The notes beneath the pieces were generated by a model, which saw only the letters and a program-made list of their open reading frames with translations, was not told the DNA's origin and did not search any database. A DNA stretch of 64,000 bases. It comes from Brevundimonas sp. UBA7506 (GTDB lineage Bacteria; Pseudomonadota; Alphaproteobacteria; Caulobacterales; Caulobacteraceae). Each line of letters opens with the position of its first letter. Within the stretch, counting starts at the first letter, position 1. The stretch is from the NCBI RefSeq assembly GCF_002479495.1, contig NZ_DLNQ01000005.1:691095-755094 (forward strand), in the 5' to 3' direction. The position numbers and the translations under genes are program-made. Of this stretch, positions 51,620-60,820 are shown in pieces.

Positions 51620-51730
51620 CGTTCGTACATGATCCCATCCCGCCCCTCCCAGCTTCACCAGGACCCAATCCTTCGCAGCCGGAGGGGTTCCCCGTCTGGA
51701 ACCGGGACCATAAGGCGGTGTTGGGACAGG

Positions 51731-52495
51731 GTGCGCGCCCTCCCTTCCTTCGCTCTTCTCGGACTCATTCTCGCCAGCCCCGGGCTTGTCGCGTGCGACG
51801 CCACGCCCGGCGAGACCGACCGCGCCTTCTCCGCATCCGGCCAGGTCATCGCCATGGGCGGCGGCGCGGGCGGAGCGGCGAACGCCTGCTTCACCTGCCA
51901 TGGACTGCAGGGTCAGGGCGACGGCGTCTCGACGCCGCGACTGGCGGGGCTGGATGCGGGCTATCTGCAGAAACAGATGGAGGACTACGCCAGCGGCCTG
52001 CGGCCCGACGACGTGATGAGGCGCATCGCCAAGGGTCTCGACGCCGACAGCCGTCATGCAGTGGCGGCCTGGTACGCCGGTCTGCCCGCAGACGACAAGG
52101 CGCGGCCTGCGCCCCCCGCCTCGCCCCCGCCCATCTGGTTCTCCGGAGATGCGAGCCGCGGGATCACCGCCTGCTCCGCCTGCCACGGCGCCGCTGGCCA
52201 AGGCGCGGGCGAAGGCCAGCCGGCCATCGCGGGCCAGCCCGCCGCCTATACGCTGGAGCAGATCGACCGCTGGAAGTCGGGCAAGCGCCGCAACGATCCA
52301 CGCGGCGTCATGGCCGCCGCCGTCCAGAGACTGACGGACGCAGAAGCGCGCGCCATAGCCCGGTGGCTGTCCGGCCAACCCGCTTCTCCAGCGCCCGCCA
52401 GCGCCTCTGCCAGCGCGTCCGTCTCGGCTTCAGCTGCGGCGCGACCGGCAGCATCGCGTGAAACACGTCGTCCCGATCGATCAGATGGTGCTTGA
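51731..52495 (+). CDS. Dihaem cytochrome c (c4-like) lipoprotein
   Basis: A 254-residue exported dihaem cytochrome with signal and lipobox (GLVAC), haem sites CFTCH (53-57) and CSACH (148-152), each followed by a Met-containing segment, as in cytochrome c4. It would shuttle electrons in the periplasm. GTG 51731 is used; no ATG fits. The Ser/Ala-rich C-terminal 40 residues lie within a 188-base overlap with the convergent cytochrome b561-like gene, so the true end is less certain than the rest. Confidence 0.82.
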   Translation: MRALPSFALLGLILASPGLVACDATPGETDRAFSASGQVIAMGGGAGGAANACFTCHGLQGQGDGVSTPRLAGLDAGYLQKQMEDYASGLRPDDVMRRIAKGLDADSRHAVAAWYAGLPADDKARPAPPASPPPIWFSGDASRGITACSACHGAAGQGAGEGQPAIAGQPAAYTLEQIDRWKSGKRRNDPRGVMAAAVQRLTDAEARAIARWLSGQPASPAPASASASASVSASAAARPAASRETRRPDRSDGA

Positions 52496-53042
52496 GCGCC
52501 GCCCCGGCGTGGATCGGGATCATCAGCAGCAAGGCCGCCACCATGGCCCAGTGCATCCATTCCGCGCCGGCCTCGATCGCCCATAGCCGGGTGTTCGAGA
52601 CATCCTGCGTCGGCAGCAGGGGCCAGGGGATGACCCCCGCCGCCGCGAGCGGCGTGTCTCGCGCGGTGGCGGAAATCATGGCCCAGCCCGACAGGGGGAG
52701 GCCGAACAGGCAGATGTAGAAGACATAGTGGGTGACGTGCGCCGCCGTGCCCTCCCAACCCGGCTTGTCCGCGTCATTGACCAGATTCGGGGCGAACAGC
52801 CGCCACGACAGCCGGCCGATGACGAGCACCAGCATCAGCAAACCGATGGCGAAATGGACTTCATAGGCCGCCGCCTTCGCGCCGCCGACCGGCAGCCGCC
52901 CCATCCACCATCCCCACCCGAGCTGGAAGACCACCAGGCCCGCCATGGTCCAGTGGAAGACGATGGCGACCGGCGAATAGCGGCCTTCGTCATGATGGCC
53001 GGCCGCCCATTCCAGCGCCTGCGCGATCAGCCGGTCGATCAT
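52308..53042 (-). CDS. Cytochrome b561-like membrane protein
   Basis: A 244-residue di-haem b-type membrane protein with four main spans and His in FHWTMAG, VHFAIGLL, HVTHYVFY and HWAMVAALLLMIPIHAGAALKHH, the pattern of bacterial cytochrome b561. It moves electrons between quinones or small donors across the membrane. ATG 53042 overlaps the CtaG stop (ATGA). The basic C-terminus overlaps the convergent dihaem cytochrome. Confidence 0.85.
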   Translation of the reverse strand: MIDRLIAQALEWAAGHHDEGRYSPVAIVFHWTMAGLVVFQLGWGWWMGRLPVGGAKAAAYEVHFAIGLLMLVLVIGRLSWRLFAPNLVNDADKPGWEGTAAHVTHYVFYICLFGLPLSGWAMISATARDTPLAAAGVIPWPLLPTQDVSNTRLWAIEAGAEWMHWAMVAALLLMIPIHAGAALKHHLIDRDDVFHAMLPVAPQLKPRRTRWQRRWRALEKRVGRTATGLWRALLRPSVSGRRRP

Positions 53043-53770
53043 GCCGGCCGCGCCGTCTCGCGCCTCTGGAACAGGCCGGCGACCCGCCACAGGGCGACCA
53101 GAAGATAGGCCGCCGCCGCCGGCGCCCACATGATCAGGCCCGCCGCCTGCTGATCCTCCAACGGGGTCATGCCCCAGGCCAGGGTCGTGGCGAAGTGAGG
53201 CGAATAGAGCGGCTGACCCGCAAAGACGATCAACGCCCCCAGCAAGCCCATCAACAGCATGGCCGCCAGCAGGCCCGCCACCGCCGCTGCGGCGTTCGAC
53301 GCGCGCACAGCCGCCCAGAACCAGACGGCGCTGCCCAGGATGGTCAGCTGCATGACCCAATAGACCAGGTCGTTCGACAGGGCCGCAGCATAGAGATCAG
53401 GCGCGTGCCAGGCCCAGAAGACGACGGCCTGGACAGCCGTCGCCAAGGCCAGTCGCGGCGCCCTGAGCCTGGGCGGCCCCAGAGCCAGCAAAGGCGCCGC
53501 AGCGAGCAGGAGCAACAGATGATGCAGCGTACGGGCCGTAAACAGGGCTGAACTCAACGCGCACAGCGGCGAGATGAAGACGAGAACCAGCACCCCCGCC
53601 GCGCCCAGCAAGAAGGGCGATCCGGGGCGCCGCCTCATCGTCAGGAACCCACCGGCCGCGATGAAAAGGCCCAGCGCCGCCAGAAGCACCGGATCGCCGT
53701 TCCAGCGTCCCAGCACATCCACGGGATCGGGCGCGGGTCCGCAATAGGGCGTCCAGAGCGTCATCGTCAT
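53039..53770 (-). CDS. ctaG: CtaG-type cytochrome c oxidase assembly membrane protein
   Basis: A 243-residue protein with seven hydrophobic segments and conserved His in ARTLHHLLL and WAWHAPDLY, matching the CtaG family of caa3 oxidase assembly proteins thought to deliver copper. It heads a pair with the b561-like gene and serves the oxidase genes at 47756-51249. Despite the name it is unrelated to the Cox11-type CtaG of mitochondria. Confidence 0.88.
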   Translation of the reverse strand: MTMTLWTPYCGPAPDPVDVLGRWNGDPVLLAALGLFIAAGGFLTMRRRPGSPFLLGAAGVLVLVFISPLCALSSALFTARTLHHLLLLLAAAPLLALGPPRLRAPRLALATAVQAVVFWAWHAPDLYAAALSNDLVYWVMQLTILGSAVWFWAAVRASNAAAAVAGLLAAMLLMGLLGALIVFAGQPLYSPHFATTLAWGMTPLEDQQAAGLIMWAPAAAAYLLVALWRVAGLFQRRETARPA

Positions 53771-53827
53771 AGTCGGCTAACGACCCGGAACGGCGACGGT
53801 TCAATCATGCTTCGCGACCACGACGCC

Positions 53828-55135
53828 TCAGCGCGATGGGGCGATCCGCCAGACCGTGTTGGACAGGTCGTCGGCGACCAGAAGAATCCTTTTCGCAGGA
53901 TCAAAGGCCACGCCGACGGGACGGCCACGGGCCTCGCCGTCCTTGAGGAAACCCGTGGCGAAATCGAGGGGCTGTCCCACGGGACGCCCGCCGCTGAACG
54001 GCACCCAGGCCACCTTGTAGCCGGACGGATCCTCACGGTTCCAACTGCCGTGCATGCCGATGAAGGCGCCGTCGGCGTACGGGCCGCCAAAGCCGCCGCT
54101 GCGCGCGAAATCGAGACCGAGCGCCGCGACGTGCGAGCCCAGGGCGTAGTCGGGTTTGACGGCCCTGGCGACCATGTCCGGCTTCTGCGGTCTCACGCGC
54201 GGATCGACATTCTGGCCCCAATAGCTGTAGGGCCAGCCATAGAAGGCGCCGTCGCGCACCTGGGTCAGATAGTCGGGCACCAGTTGCGGGCCCAGTTCGT
54301 CACGCTCATTGACCACCGACCACAGGAGGCCGGTGGTCGGCTCGATCGCCAGGGCTGTCGGGTTGCGAATGCCGGTGGCGATCGTGCGACGCGCGCCGGT
54401 CGCGCGGTCGATTTCCCAGACCACGGCCCTCTCCTCCTCCACCGCCAGTCCCCGTTCGCCGATATTGGAGTTGGAGCCGATGCCGACATAAAACTTGGTC
54501 CCGTCCGCACTGACAGTCAGGGACTTGGTCCAGTGGTGGTTTATGCGGGAGGGCAGTGCTGTGACCCGCTCCCCCCGCGTCGCGATACCGGTCTGCCCCG
54601 GCTGGAAGGCGAAACGGGTCAGCGCGCCCTGCTCGGCGACGTAGAGGTAGCCCTCGACATAGGCCAGACCATATGGCGCATCCAGATTATCGACCAGCAC
54701 GGCGCGAAGTTCGGGGACGCCGTCATTATCGGCGTCGCGCAGCAGGGTGATGCGGTCGCCCCCTTTGATCTTGGTGTTGCCCTGCTTCTTGATAAAACCG
54801 GCGATCACGTCCTTGGGGCGCAGCGGCGGCGCATGACCGCCGCGCCCTTCGGCGATCAGCACATCGCCGTTCGGCAGGACCAGCATCTGGCGTGGAATCT
54901 TCAGGTCGGTCGCGAAGGCGCTGACTGTAAAGCCCTGGGGCACGGTGGGCGCCTCGCCGTTCCAGCTGGCGGGCGGACTGATCTTCATGGCCGGAACCAG
55001 GGTCTCGTTTATGCTTGGCAGGTCGGGAGCGCCGCCCGTCTGGTTCAGCTTGGGATCGCTGGCGTTTCCGCAGGAGGCCACGGTCAAAGCCATCGCAAGG
55101 GTCGCGGCGCTGGCGGCAAGCAGGTTCTTGTCCAT
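53828..55135 (-). CDS. PQQ-dependent sugar dehydrogenase-like lipoprotein (sorbosone dehydrogenase type)
   Basis: A 435-residue exported protein with a lipobox (TVASC) and a six-bladed propeller of the L-sorbosone/soluble glucose dehydrogenase group. Visible elements: FATDLKIPRQMLVLPNGDVLIAEG, DAPYGLAYVEG, HHWTKSLTVSADG, GIRNPTALAIEP and HGSWNREDPSGYKV, which include PQQ- and calcium-site residues. It would oxidise a sugar or polyol outside the membrane and feed electrons to the cytochromes nearby. It overlaps the DUF2231 gene by one base. Confidence 0.9.
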   Translation of the reverse strand: MDKNLLAASAATLAMALTVASCGNASDPKLNQTGGAPDLPSINETLVPAMKISPPASWNGEAPTVPQGFTVSAFATDLKIPRQMLVLPNGDVLIAEGRGGHAPPLRPKDVIAGFIKKQGNTKIKGGDRITLLRDADNDGVPELRAVLVDNLDAPYGLAYVEGYLYVAEQGALTRFAFQPGQTGIATRGERVTALPSRINHHWTKSLTVSADGTKFYVGIGSNSNIGERGLAVEEERAVVWEIDRATGARRTIATGIRNPTALAIEPTTGLLWSVVNERDELGPQLVPDYLTQVRDGAFYGWPYSYWGQNVDPRVRPQKPDMVARAVKPDYALGSHVAALGLDFARSGGFGGPYADGAFIGMHGSWNREDPSGYKVAWVPFSGGRPVGQPLDFATGFLKDGEARGRPVGVAFDPAKRILLVADDLSNTVWRIAPSR

Positions 55136-55557
55136 CAGATTGTCTCCCGCGCGGAGTAGGCGATCCAGCCGGCCACGAAGACCAGCAAGGTGCATAGGAG
55201 GGACAGGATCAGGCCGAAGGCGCCGACCGAACTCCAGGCGTCCTGACTGTGCTTGAAGGCGTTCACCAGCCCCAGCACCCAGGCCAGGGCGAGCGCAACC
55301 AGATGAATCAGGCCGAGGCGCGACCGACCCCGCCGCGCGCCGACGACATAATCGATGATGGAGAAGACGCCTGCGATACCGCCGAACACCAGCGCCCCGG
55401 TGATGAGCCAGGCCGAGAAGTTCGTCCACTGAATCTCCGCCGTCTTCAGATAGGCGATGTCGGTGAACAGGGCGAAGGTGAAGAGGCTGATCGGAAACGC
55501 CAGCAATATGCGATGTAGGGGTCGAACCACCCCGCCGGATCGGTCATCGATGGTCAT
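55135..55557 (-). CDS. DUF2231 domain membrane protein
   Basis: A 140-residue membrane protein with four spans and a typical DUF2231 start (HRILLAFPISLFTFALFTDIAY). Such proteins often accompany periplasmic dehydrogenases, perhaps as an anchor or quinone-facing partner. It shares its stop with the start of the dehydrogenase (ATGA), so the two are made together. Confidence 0.88.
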   Translation of the reverse strand: MTIDDRSGGVVRPLHRILLAFPISLFTFALFTDIAYLKTAEIQWTNFSAWLITGALVFGGIAGVFSIIDYVVGARRGRSRLGLIHLVALALAWVLGLVNAFKHSQDAWSSVGAFGLILSLLCTLLVFVAGWIAYSARETI

Positions 55558-55792
55558 GTCGCCCTCTCCCTAAAGCCTGGCTTTGGCTAACTGCTTGGCC
55601 GCGAGAAGGTTCAACGGCATAGCCGAATGGTTACAGGCCATCTCATTCAACCGGCGGCCTATTGCGCTCATGGCTCGAGCCTTACGGCTTCTGCGGCATA
55701 TTCATGGTCCTGGCCCTTCCGCCGACGTTTCTGACGCGGAACCCTCGCCTTGGCGGCTCCGTTTCCCTGACCTTGTTCAGGAACCCCGCTGC

Positions 55793-56572
55793 ATGTCCGA
55801 CACCGTCGCCGAGCCCGCATTTGAACCTCCGCCCGAGGCCATGGCCTTCTACGAGGAGAGCCTTCGGCTTCTGAAGGAATCCGGCGTGCCCTTCCTGCTC
55901 TCCGGCACCTATGCGGTGACGGCCTACACCGGCATCCGCCGTCCAACCAAGGACCTGGACGTCTTCTGCAAGCCCGGGGATTACCCTCGCATTCTCGCCT
56001 ACTTCCAGGCCCGTGGTTACCGGACGGATGTCGAGGACGAGCGCTGGATCGCCAAGGTCTGGAAGGACGACAAACACTTCTTCGACGTCATCTTCGCCAT
56101 GTCGAACGGGACAATCGCGGTGTCGGACAGCTGGTTTGGCGAGAACCGGATCACGGTCTACGGCCACGAGGTGACCATCACCCCGCCCACGGCCCTGATC
56201 CTGTCCAAGGTCTTCATCCAGGATCGGTATCGCTACGACGGGGCGGACGTGAACCACGTCATCCTGAAGCAGTCCGACGCCATCGACTGGAAGTCCATGC
56301 TGGATCAGATGGACCTCTACTGGGAGGTGCTGATGGCCCATCTGCTCAACTTCCGCTTCGCCTATCCCACAGAGCGCGGCCGTGTGCCGGCATGGCTGAT
56401 GACCGAGCTCCTGGAACGGCTTCAGGCCCAGGTCGATCTGCCGGCGCCGCGCGTCAGGGTCTGTCGCGGCCGTCTGTTCAGCCCTCGCGACTATATCGCC
56501 GACATCAGCGAATGGGGCTTCGGCGACGTTGTCGGCAAGGGCCTGGAGGAACGCCATGACCCCGTCGCCTGA
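55793..56572 (+). CDS. Nucleotidyltransferase-fold protein
   Basis: A 259-residue protein of the DUF6036/minimal nucleotidyltransferase type: LLSGTYAVTAYTG, then RRPTKDLDVF with the two-Asp active site (about 54-56), and a third Asp in HFFDVIF (about 100). It may add a nucleotide to an unknown target. ATG 55793 has AGGAA upstream. It overlaps the metallophosphoesterase by 17 bases, so the pair is probably functionally linked. Confidence 0.8.
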   Translation: MSDTVAEPAFEPPPEAMAFYEESLRLLKESGVPFLLSGTYAVTAYTGIRRPTKDLDVFCKPGDYPRILAYFQARGYRTDVEDERWIAKVWKDDKHFFDVIFAMSNGTIAVSDSWFGENRITVYGHEVTITPPTALILSKVFIQDRYRYDGADVNHVILKQSDAIDWKSMLDQMDLYWEVLMAHLLNFRFAYPTERGRVPAWLMTELLERLQAQVDLPAPRVRVCRGRLFSPRDYIADISEWGFGDVVGKGLEERHDPVA

Positions 56573-57326
56573 CATCCAGACGCCTCAACCCGGCATGGAG
56601 GCTGGACCAGGAAGGAAGCTGCGTATCGCCGCCGTCGGGGACCTGCACGTCGGCGAGACTTCGCATCGCCTCTACCGCGATCTTTTCGACCGCGTCCACG
56701 AAGACGCAGATGTCTTGTGCCTGTGCGGCGACCTGGTCAACTTCGGCAAGACAGGCGAGGTCGAGAACCTGCTCGAAGACCTGCGGGCCTGCCGCATCCC
56801 CATGGTCGGGGTTCTCGGCAATCATGAGCATGAATGCGGCCAGCCCGACGAAGTCGCCCGACTGATGTCCGAGGCGGGCGTCCGAATGCTGACCGGAGAG
56901 TCCTATGAGATCGGGGGCGTCGGTTTCGCCGGCGGCAAGGGCTTTGTCGGCGGCTTCGGTCGTTACATGCTCAGTTCGTTCGGAGAGGCTTCGATCAAGC
57001 AGTTCGTCCAGGAGGCGGTCGAGGACGCCAACCTCATCGAGAATTCCATCCGCACCCTTCGCACTGAACGCAGCGTGGTGCTGCTGCACTACGCGCCTAT
57101 CGTAGACACGGTGATCGGCGAGCCGCCGGAGATTCACCCCTTCCTCGGCTCCTCTCGCCTGGGGGAGGTCGTGGATCGCTACGAGAACGTCAAACTTGTG
57201 GTCCACGGGCATGCGCACCGCGGCGCGCCTGAAGGCCGCACGGCACGAGGCGTCCCCGTCTACAATGTCGCCCTGCCTGTTCTGCGAACCTTGGGTGAAC
57301 TCCCATACCGCGTATTCGAGGTTTGA
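56556..57326 (+). CDS. Calcineurin-like metallophosphoesterase
   Basis: A 256-residue hydrolase with the full two-metal motif set: GDLHVG (about 28-33), GDLVNFG (about 58-64), GNHEHE (about 92-97) and VVHGHAH (about 219-225). It cleaves a phosphoester of unknown identity. ATG 56556 has GGAGGA upstream and overlaps the nucleotidyltransferase gene. The pair could make and remove the same nucleotidyl mark, which is inference. Confidence 0.9.
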   Translation: MTPSPDIQTPQPGMEAGPGRKLRIAAVGDLHVGETSHRLYRDLFDRVHEDADVLCLCGDLVNFGKTGEVENLLEDLRACRIPMVGVLGNHEHECGQPDEVARLMSEAGVRMLTGESYEIGGVGFAGGKGFVGGFGRYMLSSFGEASIKQFVQEAVEDANLIENSIRTLRTERSVVLLHYAPIVDTVIGEPPEIHPFLGSSRLGEVVDRYENVKLVVHGHAHRGAPEGRTARGVPVYNVALPVLRTLGELPYRVFEV

Positions 57327-57646
57327 CAATTAGGTCTTGGGCGGGGGCGGCCTCCCGCTCGGCAGCTATGTTCTCGCTCGCTTCATGACCTGCCTTTGCC
57401 CCTTCGCACTGCGTCAAGGCGGACGGTAGGGGCCACGCAAGCCACCCTCAAATCGGCATTTCAGGTTGTTTCAACCGCGTCCGATTTCCGCGCCCATGCG
57501 CTTTGATACTTCGATCTACGCATGGCCGATCCTAACCTAGGTCAATGCGTTACGGCCAGGCTGCGGTCATGTGTTTGACAAAGCTCCAGGCGCTTAAGCA
57601 ATAGGCGTCCGCGTCGCGTACCCTCGCCCAAGCCAAGGAACCTGTC
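57327..57646. other. Gap, promoter region of the phytochrome cluster
   Basis: About 320 bases with no gene. It includes a GC-rich imperfect hairpin near 57341-57358 that may end the metallophosphoesterase transcript, and a lower-GC stretch around 57460-57560 where the promoter for the haem oxygenase gene should lie. No palindrome of the stress type is present. Confidence 0.4.
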
Positions 57647-58216
57647 CTGCCCCATCTCTCTGGACCGGCCGCCGCGATTAGCGCGCGCTTCAGGCTAAAG
57701 GCGGCCACCTCCGTCGCTCATGAGCGCCTGGACGCCTTTATGTCTGGCTATGATCTGACTCGTCACGCCGACTACGCCGCCTTTCTCCAGGCCCAGGCGA
57801 GCGCCTTCATGGGCGTCGAGGGCGCTCTGGATGGCGCCGAAGCGGGAGCTTATCTGCCGGACTGGCCCGAAAGACGTCGCACAGAGGCGCTGCGATCCGA
57901 TCTGAGCCTGATGGGTCTGGCCTTGCCCGAACCCGCCTCGGTCACGCCTTTTCGTGGAGAGGCGGAGGTATTGGGCGCCATCTATGTCCTTGAAGGCTCT
58001 CGGCTTGGCGCCGCCGTTCTGATCCGCTCGGTACCTGACGATTTCCCGAGATCTTTCCTCTCGTCCGGGAACCCGGCCGCCTGGCGCGCATTAGCCTCTG
58101 TTCTTGATGAACGGCTCAGTTCGCCAGACCGCTTCGACAGGGCCGCAAGCGCCGCCTGTTCAGTGTTCGCGGTGTTCGAAAACGCCGCACGCGCCTACCC
58201 CGGAGCCGACCGATAG
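57647..58216 (+). CDS. bphO: Biliverdin-producing haem oxygenase, probable CTG start
   Basis: A 189-residue haem oxygenase that opens haem to biliverdin, the chromophore of the next gene. The proximal His lies in RFRLKAATSVAHERLDAFMSGYDL (His about 25), with EGSRLGAAVLI near 115. The first ATG (57740) would delete this essential helix. No ATG, GTG or TTG is in frame back to the stop at 57602, but CTG 57647 sits six bases after AAGGAA and gives a normal length. Its stop overlaps the phytochrome GTG start. Confidence 0.85.
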   Translation: MPHLSGPAAAISARFRLKAATSVAHERLDAFMSGYDLTRHADYAAFLQAQASAFMGVEGALDGAEAGAYLPDWPERRRTEALRSDLSLMGLALPEPASVTPFRGEAEVLGAIYVLEGSRLGAAVLIRSVPDDFPRSFLSSGNPAAWRALASVLDERLSSPDRFDRAASAACSVFAVFENAARAYPGADR

Positions 58217-60786
58217 TGACGACCCCCGCCGCCTCGGTCGATCTGACCAATTGCGATCGTGAACCTATTCACATCCCTGGAGCCATCCAACCGATCGGTT
58301 TTCTGCTCGCTCTGACCGCCGATTGGCAGGTGGCGCGCTCCTCCGCAAACATCGAGGATTTCCTCCATCAGTCGCCGGAGGATGTCATCGGCGCCCTGGT
58401 CCAGGACCTCTTCACCCCTACGGCGGTTCACGATCTGCGCAACCGCGTCGCCATGCTGGGGGGACGTGACGCCGTTGAGCGTCTCTTCAACTGCGTGCTC
58501 GTAAACGGTGGTCCGGCTTTCGACGTCGCCGTTCATGTCTCCGCCGGAGAGATCGTCATTGAGGCCGAACCGGCGTCCGGCGAACACGGCGACGCAAGCG
58601 GCGCCGTTCGATCCATGATGTCGCGGCTGGATCAGGCGGCGGATTTTCCCGCATTCTATAGAGAAGGCGCCCGCCAGGTTCGCGCCCTCCTCGGCTACGA
58701 TCGAGTCATGGTCTACCGGTTCGCCGAGGACGGGTCCGGCGAGGTCGTGGCTGAGGCGGTGCGCTCGGGCATCGGCCGGTTCATGGGGCTTCGCTATCCG
58801 GCGACCGACATCCCCGCCCAGGCGCGGGAACTTTACCGGCGCAATCTCCTGAGATTGATCACGGACGTCAACGCCGTGCCGGTTCCCGTCATTCCTTCGC
58901 GCAACGAGGCCGGCCAACCCCTAGATCTTTCCCTTTCGACGCTGCGATCGGTTTCACCGATCCACATCGAGTATCTCAAGAATATGGGCGTCGGCGCATC
59001 GCTGTCGATTTCCATCATCGTCGACGGCAAGCTCTGGGGCCTCTTCGCCTGCCATCATTACGCCGCGCGACGCCCCACCTTCGAGCGACGGTCGGTCAGC
59101 GAGCTGTTCGCCCAGATGTTCTCCATGCGACTGGAGAGCCGCGAGCGTAAGGAAACCGTCGAGTATGAACGTCGCGCTCGGGATATTTCTGACCAGCTGT
59201 TGGGGGCCGTGGCGTCGGACGAAACCCTGCTCAAGGATCCTGACTGGCTCGCAGACATCCTCACCCACGCCATACCGGCCGACGGTGTCGGCGTATGGCT
59301 GGGCGGCAATCACGCGTTTTCCGGCGAGACGCCCCCTCTGGAGGATTTCCGTCGCATCGTGCGCGCGCTGAACGGCACGGCCGCCGGTCGCGTGTTCGCT
59401 ACGGATCACATCGGCTCGCTGGTCCCTGAAGCGGCCGCCTTCGCCTCGGGCGCGGCCGGTCTTCTGGCCATTCCGATCTCTCGCTCGCCGCGCGATTACG
59501 TCATCCTGTTTCGTCGAGAGTTGGTTCATTCCGTGCGCTGGGGCGGCGACCCGCACAAGCCGGTGAGTTTCGGCCCGAACGGTCCTCGCCTGACGCCGCG
59601 CGAGAGCTTTGCGGAATGGAAAGAGCTTGTCGAGGGACGCTCTCAGCCGTTCACGGCGTCAGAAATCCGGGTGGCGGAGACCCTGCGGGCGACCCTGATA
59701 GAGGTCGTACTGCGTCTTGCCGATGAAGCCTCCGCCGAGCGCCAGCAATCGAGTGCGCGTCAGGAGCTTCTGATCGCTGAGCTCAATCATCGTGTGCGCA
59801 ACATCCTGGGTCTGATACGGGGCCTGATCCGCCAGTCGGAACCCACCAGCGCCAGCATCGCGGACTTCGTCAAAGTCGTGGACGGACGCATCCATGCCCT
59901 GGCGCGGGCCCACAACCAGATCACCGACGACCATTGGGGACCCGCGCCGCTGCAGGCGCTGATCGACGCGGAAGCAGCCGCCTTCGTCGATGAGCGGGGA
60001 CGCATCACGCTTCAGGGCGAACCCGTTCTCCTGAACCCGAACGCATACTCCACCATGGCGCTGGTGCTGCATGAGCTGGTCACGAACTCTAACAAGTACG
60101 GGAGTCTTTCGGCGCAGGACGGGCGGGTGGTGATCGGCTGGAGCCGCAATGCGGCGGGTGACCTGGTCATGGAGTGGCGTGAGATCGGCGGACCGCCGGT
60201 GACCCCGCCGATCCGGCAGGGCTTCGGCACCACGATCATCAGCCGGTCGGTCCCCTATGATCTCGGCGGATCGGCCGACGTCGCCTATGAGCCCGGCGGC
60301 GTGCACGCCGTCTTCCGCATCCCGGCGCGACATCTGTCGGAACCGCGGCCCACGGACGGCGGCAAGATGATCAGATACCCGCGGCCCGCCCCAGGCCACC
60401 CCCAGGCCCTCCCGGACGCGGTGCTGGCCAACCACGACATTCTGCTGGTCGAAGACAGCCTCATCATCGCGCTGGACGCCGAGGATATCGCCCATAGGCT
60501 GGGGGCGGCTTCCGTCACCACCGCCGCCACGGTGGAGGGAGCGCTCGAATTCATCGAGACGGCCCGTCCCACGGTCGCCATGCTGGATATCAATCTCGGC
60601 GATCGTCACAGCTATCCGATCGCCGACCGACTGGCGGAAGTCGGCGTTCCCTTCATCTTCGCGACCGGCTACGGCGAACAGGCCAACCCGCCGATCGAAC
60701 ACAGGGGGCGTCCGATCGTGCAAAAGCCCTATACGCTGGAGAATGTGGCCAGAGCCTTCGACAGCCTCATTGGCGAAACGACCTAG
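58216..60786 (+). CDS. bphP: Bacteriophytochrome HWE histidine kinase with receiver domain
   Basis: An 856-residue red/far-red light sensor. PAS domain with the biliverdin-binding Cys13 (LTNCDREPIHIPG), GAF domain (YPATDIPAQAR, about 195-205), PHY domain (about 320-500), HWE kinase with NHRVRNIL (His about 525) and a Trp-containing ATPase box (WREIGGP), then a receiver with Asp about 791 (LDINLG). GTG 58216 overlaps the haem oxygenase stop by one base. The usual IQPHG reads IQPIG here. Confidence 0.94.
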   Translation: MTTPAASVDLTNCDREPIHIPGAIQPIGFLLALTADWQVARSSANIEDFLHQSPEDVIGALVQDLFTPTAVHDLRNRVAMLGGRDAVERLFNCVLVNGGPAFDVAVHVSAGEIVIEAEPASGEHGDASGAVRSMMSRLDQAADFPAFYREGARQVRALLGYDRVMVYRFAEDGSGEVVAEAVRSGIGRFMGLRYPATDIPAQARELYRRNLLRLITDVNAVPVPVIPSRNEAGQPLDLSLSTLRSVSPIHIEYLKNMGVGASLSISIIVDGKLWGLFACHHYAARRPTFERRSVSELFAQMFSMRLESRERKETVEYERRARDISDQLLGAVASDETLLKDPDWLADILTHAIPADGVGVWLGGNHAFSGETPPLEDFRRIVRALNGTAAGRVFATDHIGSLVPEAAAFASGAAGLLAIPISRSPRDYVILFRRELVHSVRWGGDPHKPVSFGPNGPRLTPRESFAEWKELVEGRSQPFTASEIRVAETLRATLIEVVLRLADEASAERQQSSARQELLIAELNHRVRNILGLIRGLIRQSEPTSASIADFVKVVDGRIHALARAHNQITDDHWGPAPLQALIDAEAAAFVDERGRITLQGEPVLLNPNAYSTMALVLHELVTNSNKYGSLSAQDGRVVIGWSRNAAGDLVMEWREIGGPPVTPPIRQGFGTTIISRSVPYDLGGSADVAYEPGGVHAVFRIPARHLSEPRPTDGGKMIRYPRPAPGHPQALPDAVLANHDILLVEDSLIIALDAEDIAHRLGAASVTTAATVEGALEFIETARPTVAMLDINLGDRHSYPIADRLAEVGVPFIFATGYGEQANPPIEHRGRPIVQKPYTLENVARAFDSLIGETT

Positions 60787-60820
60787 ACAGCGGCCGATCG
60801 CATGGCGATCAGGGGGATTT

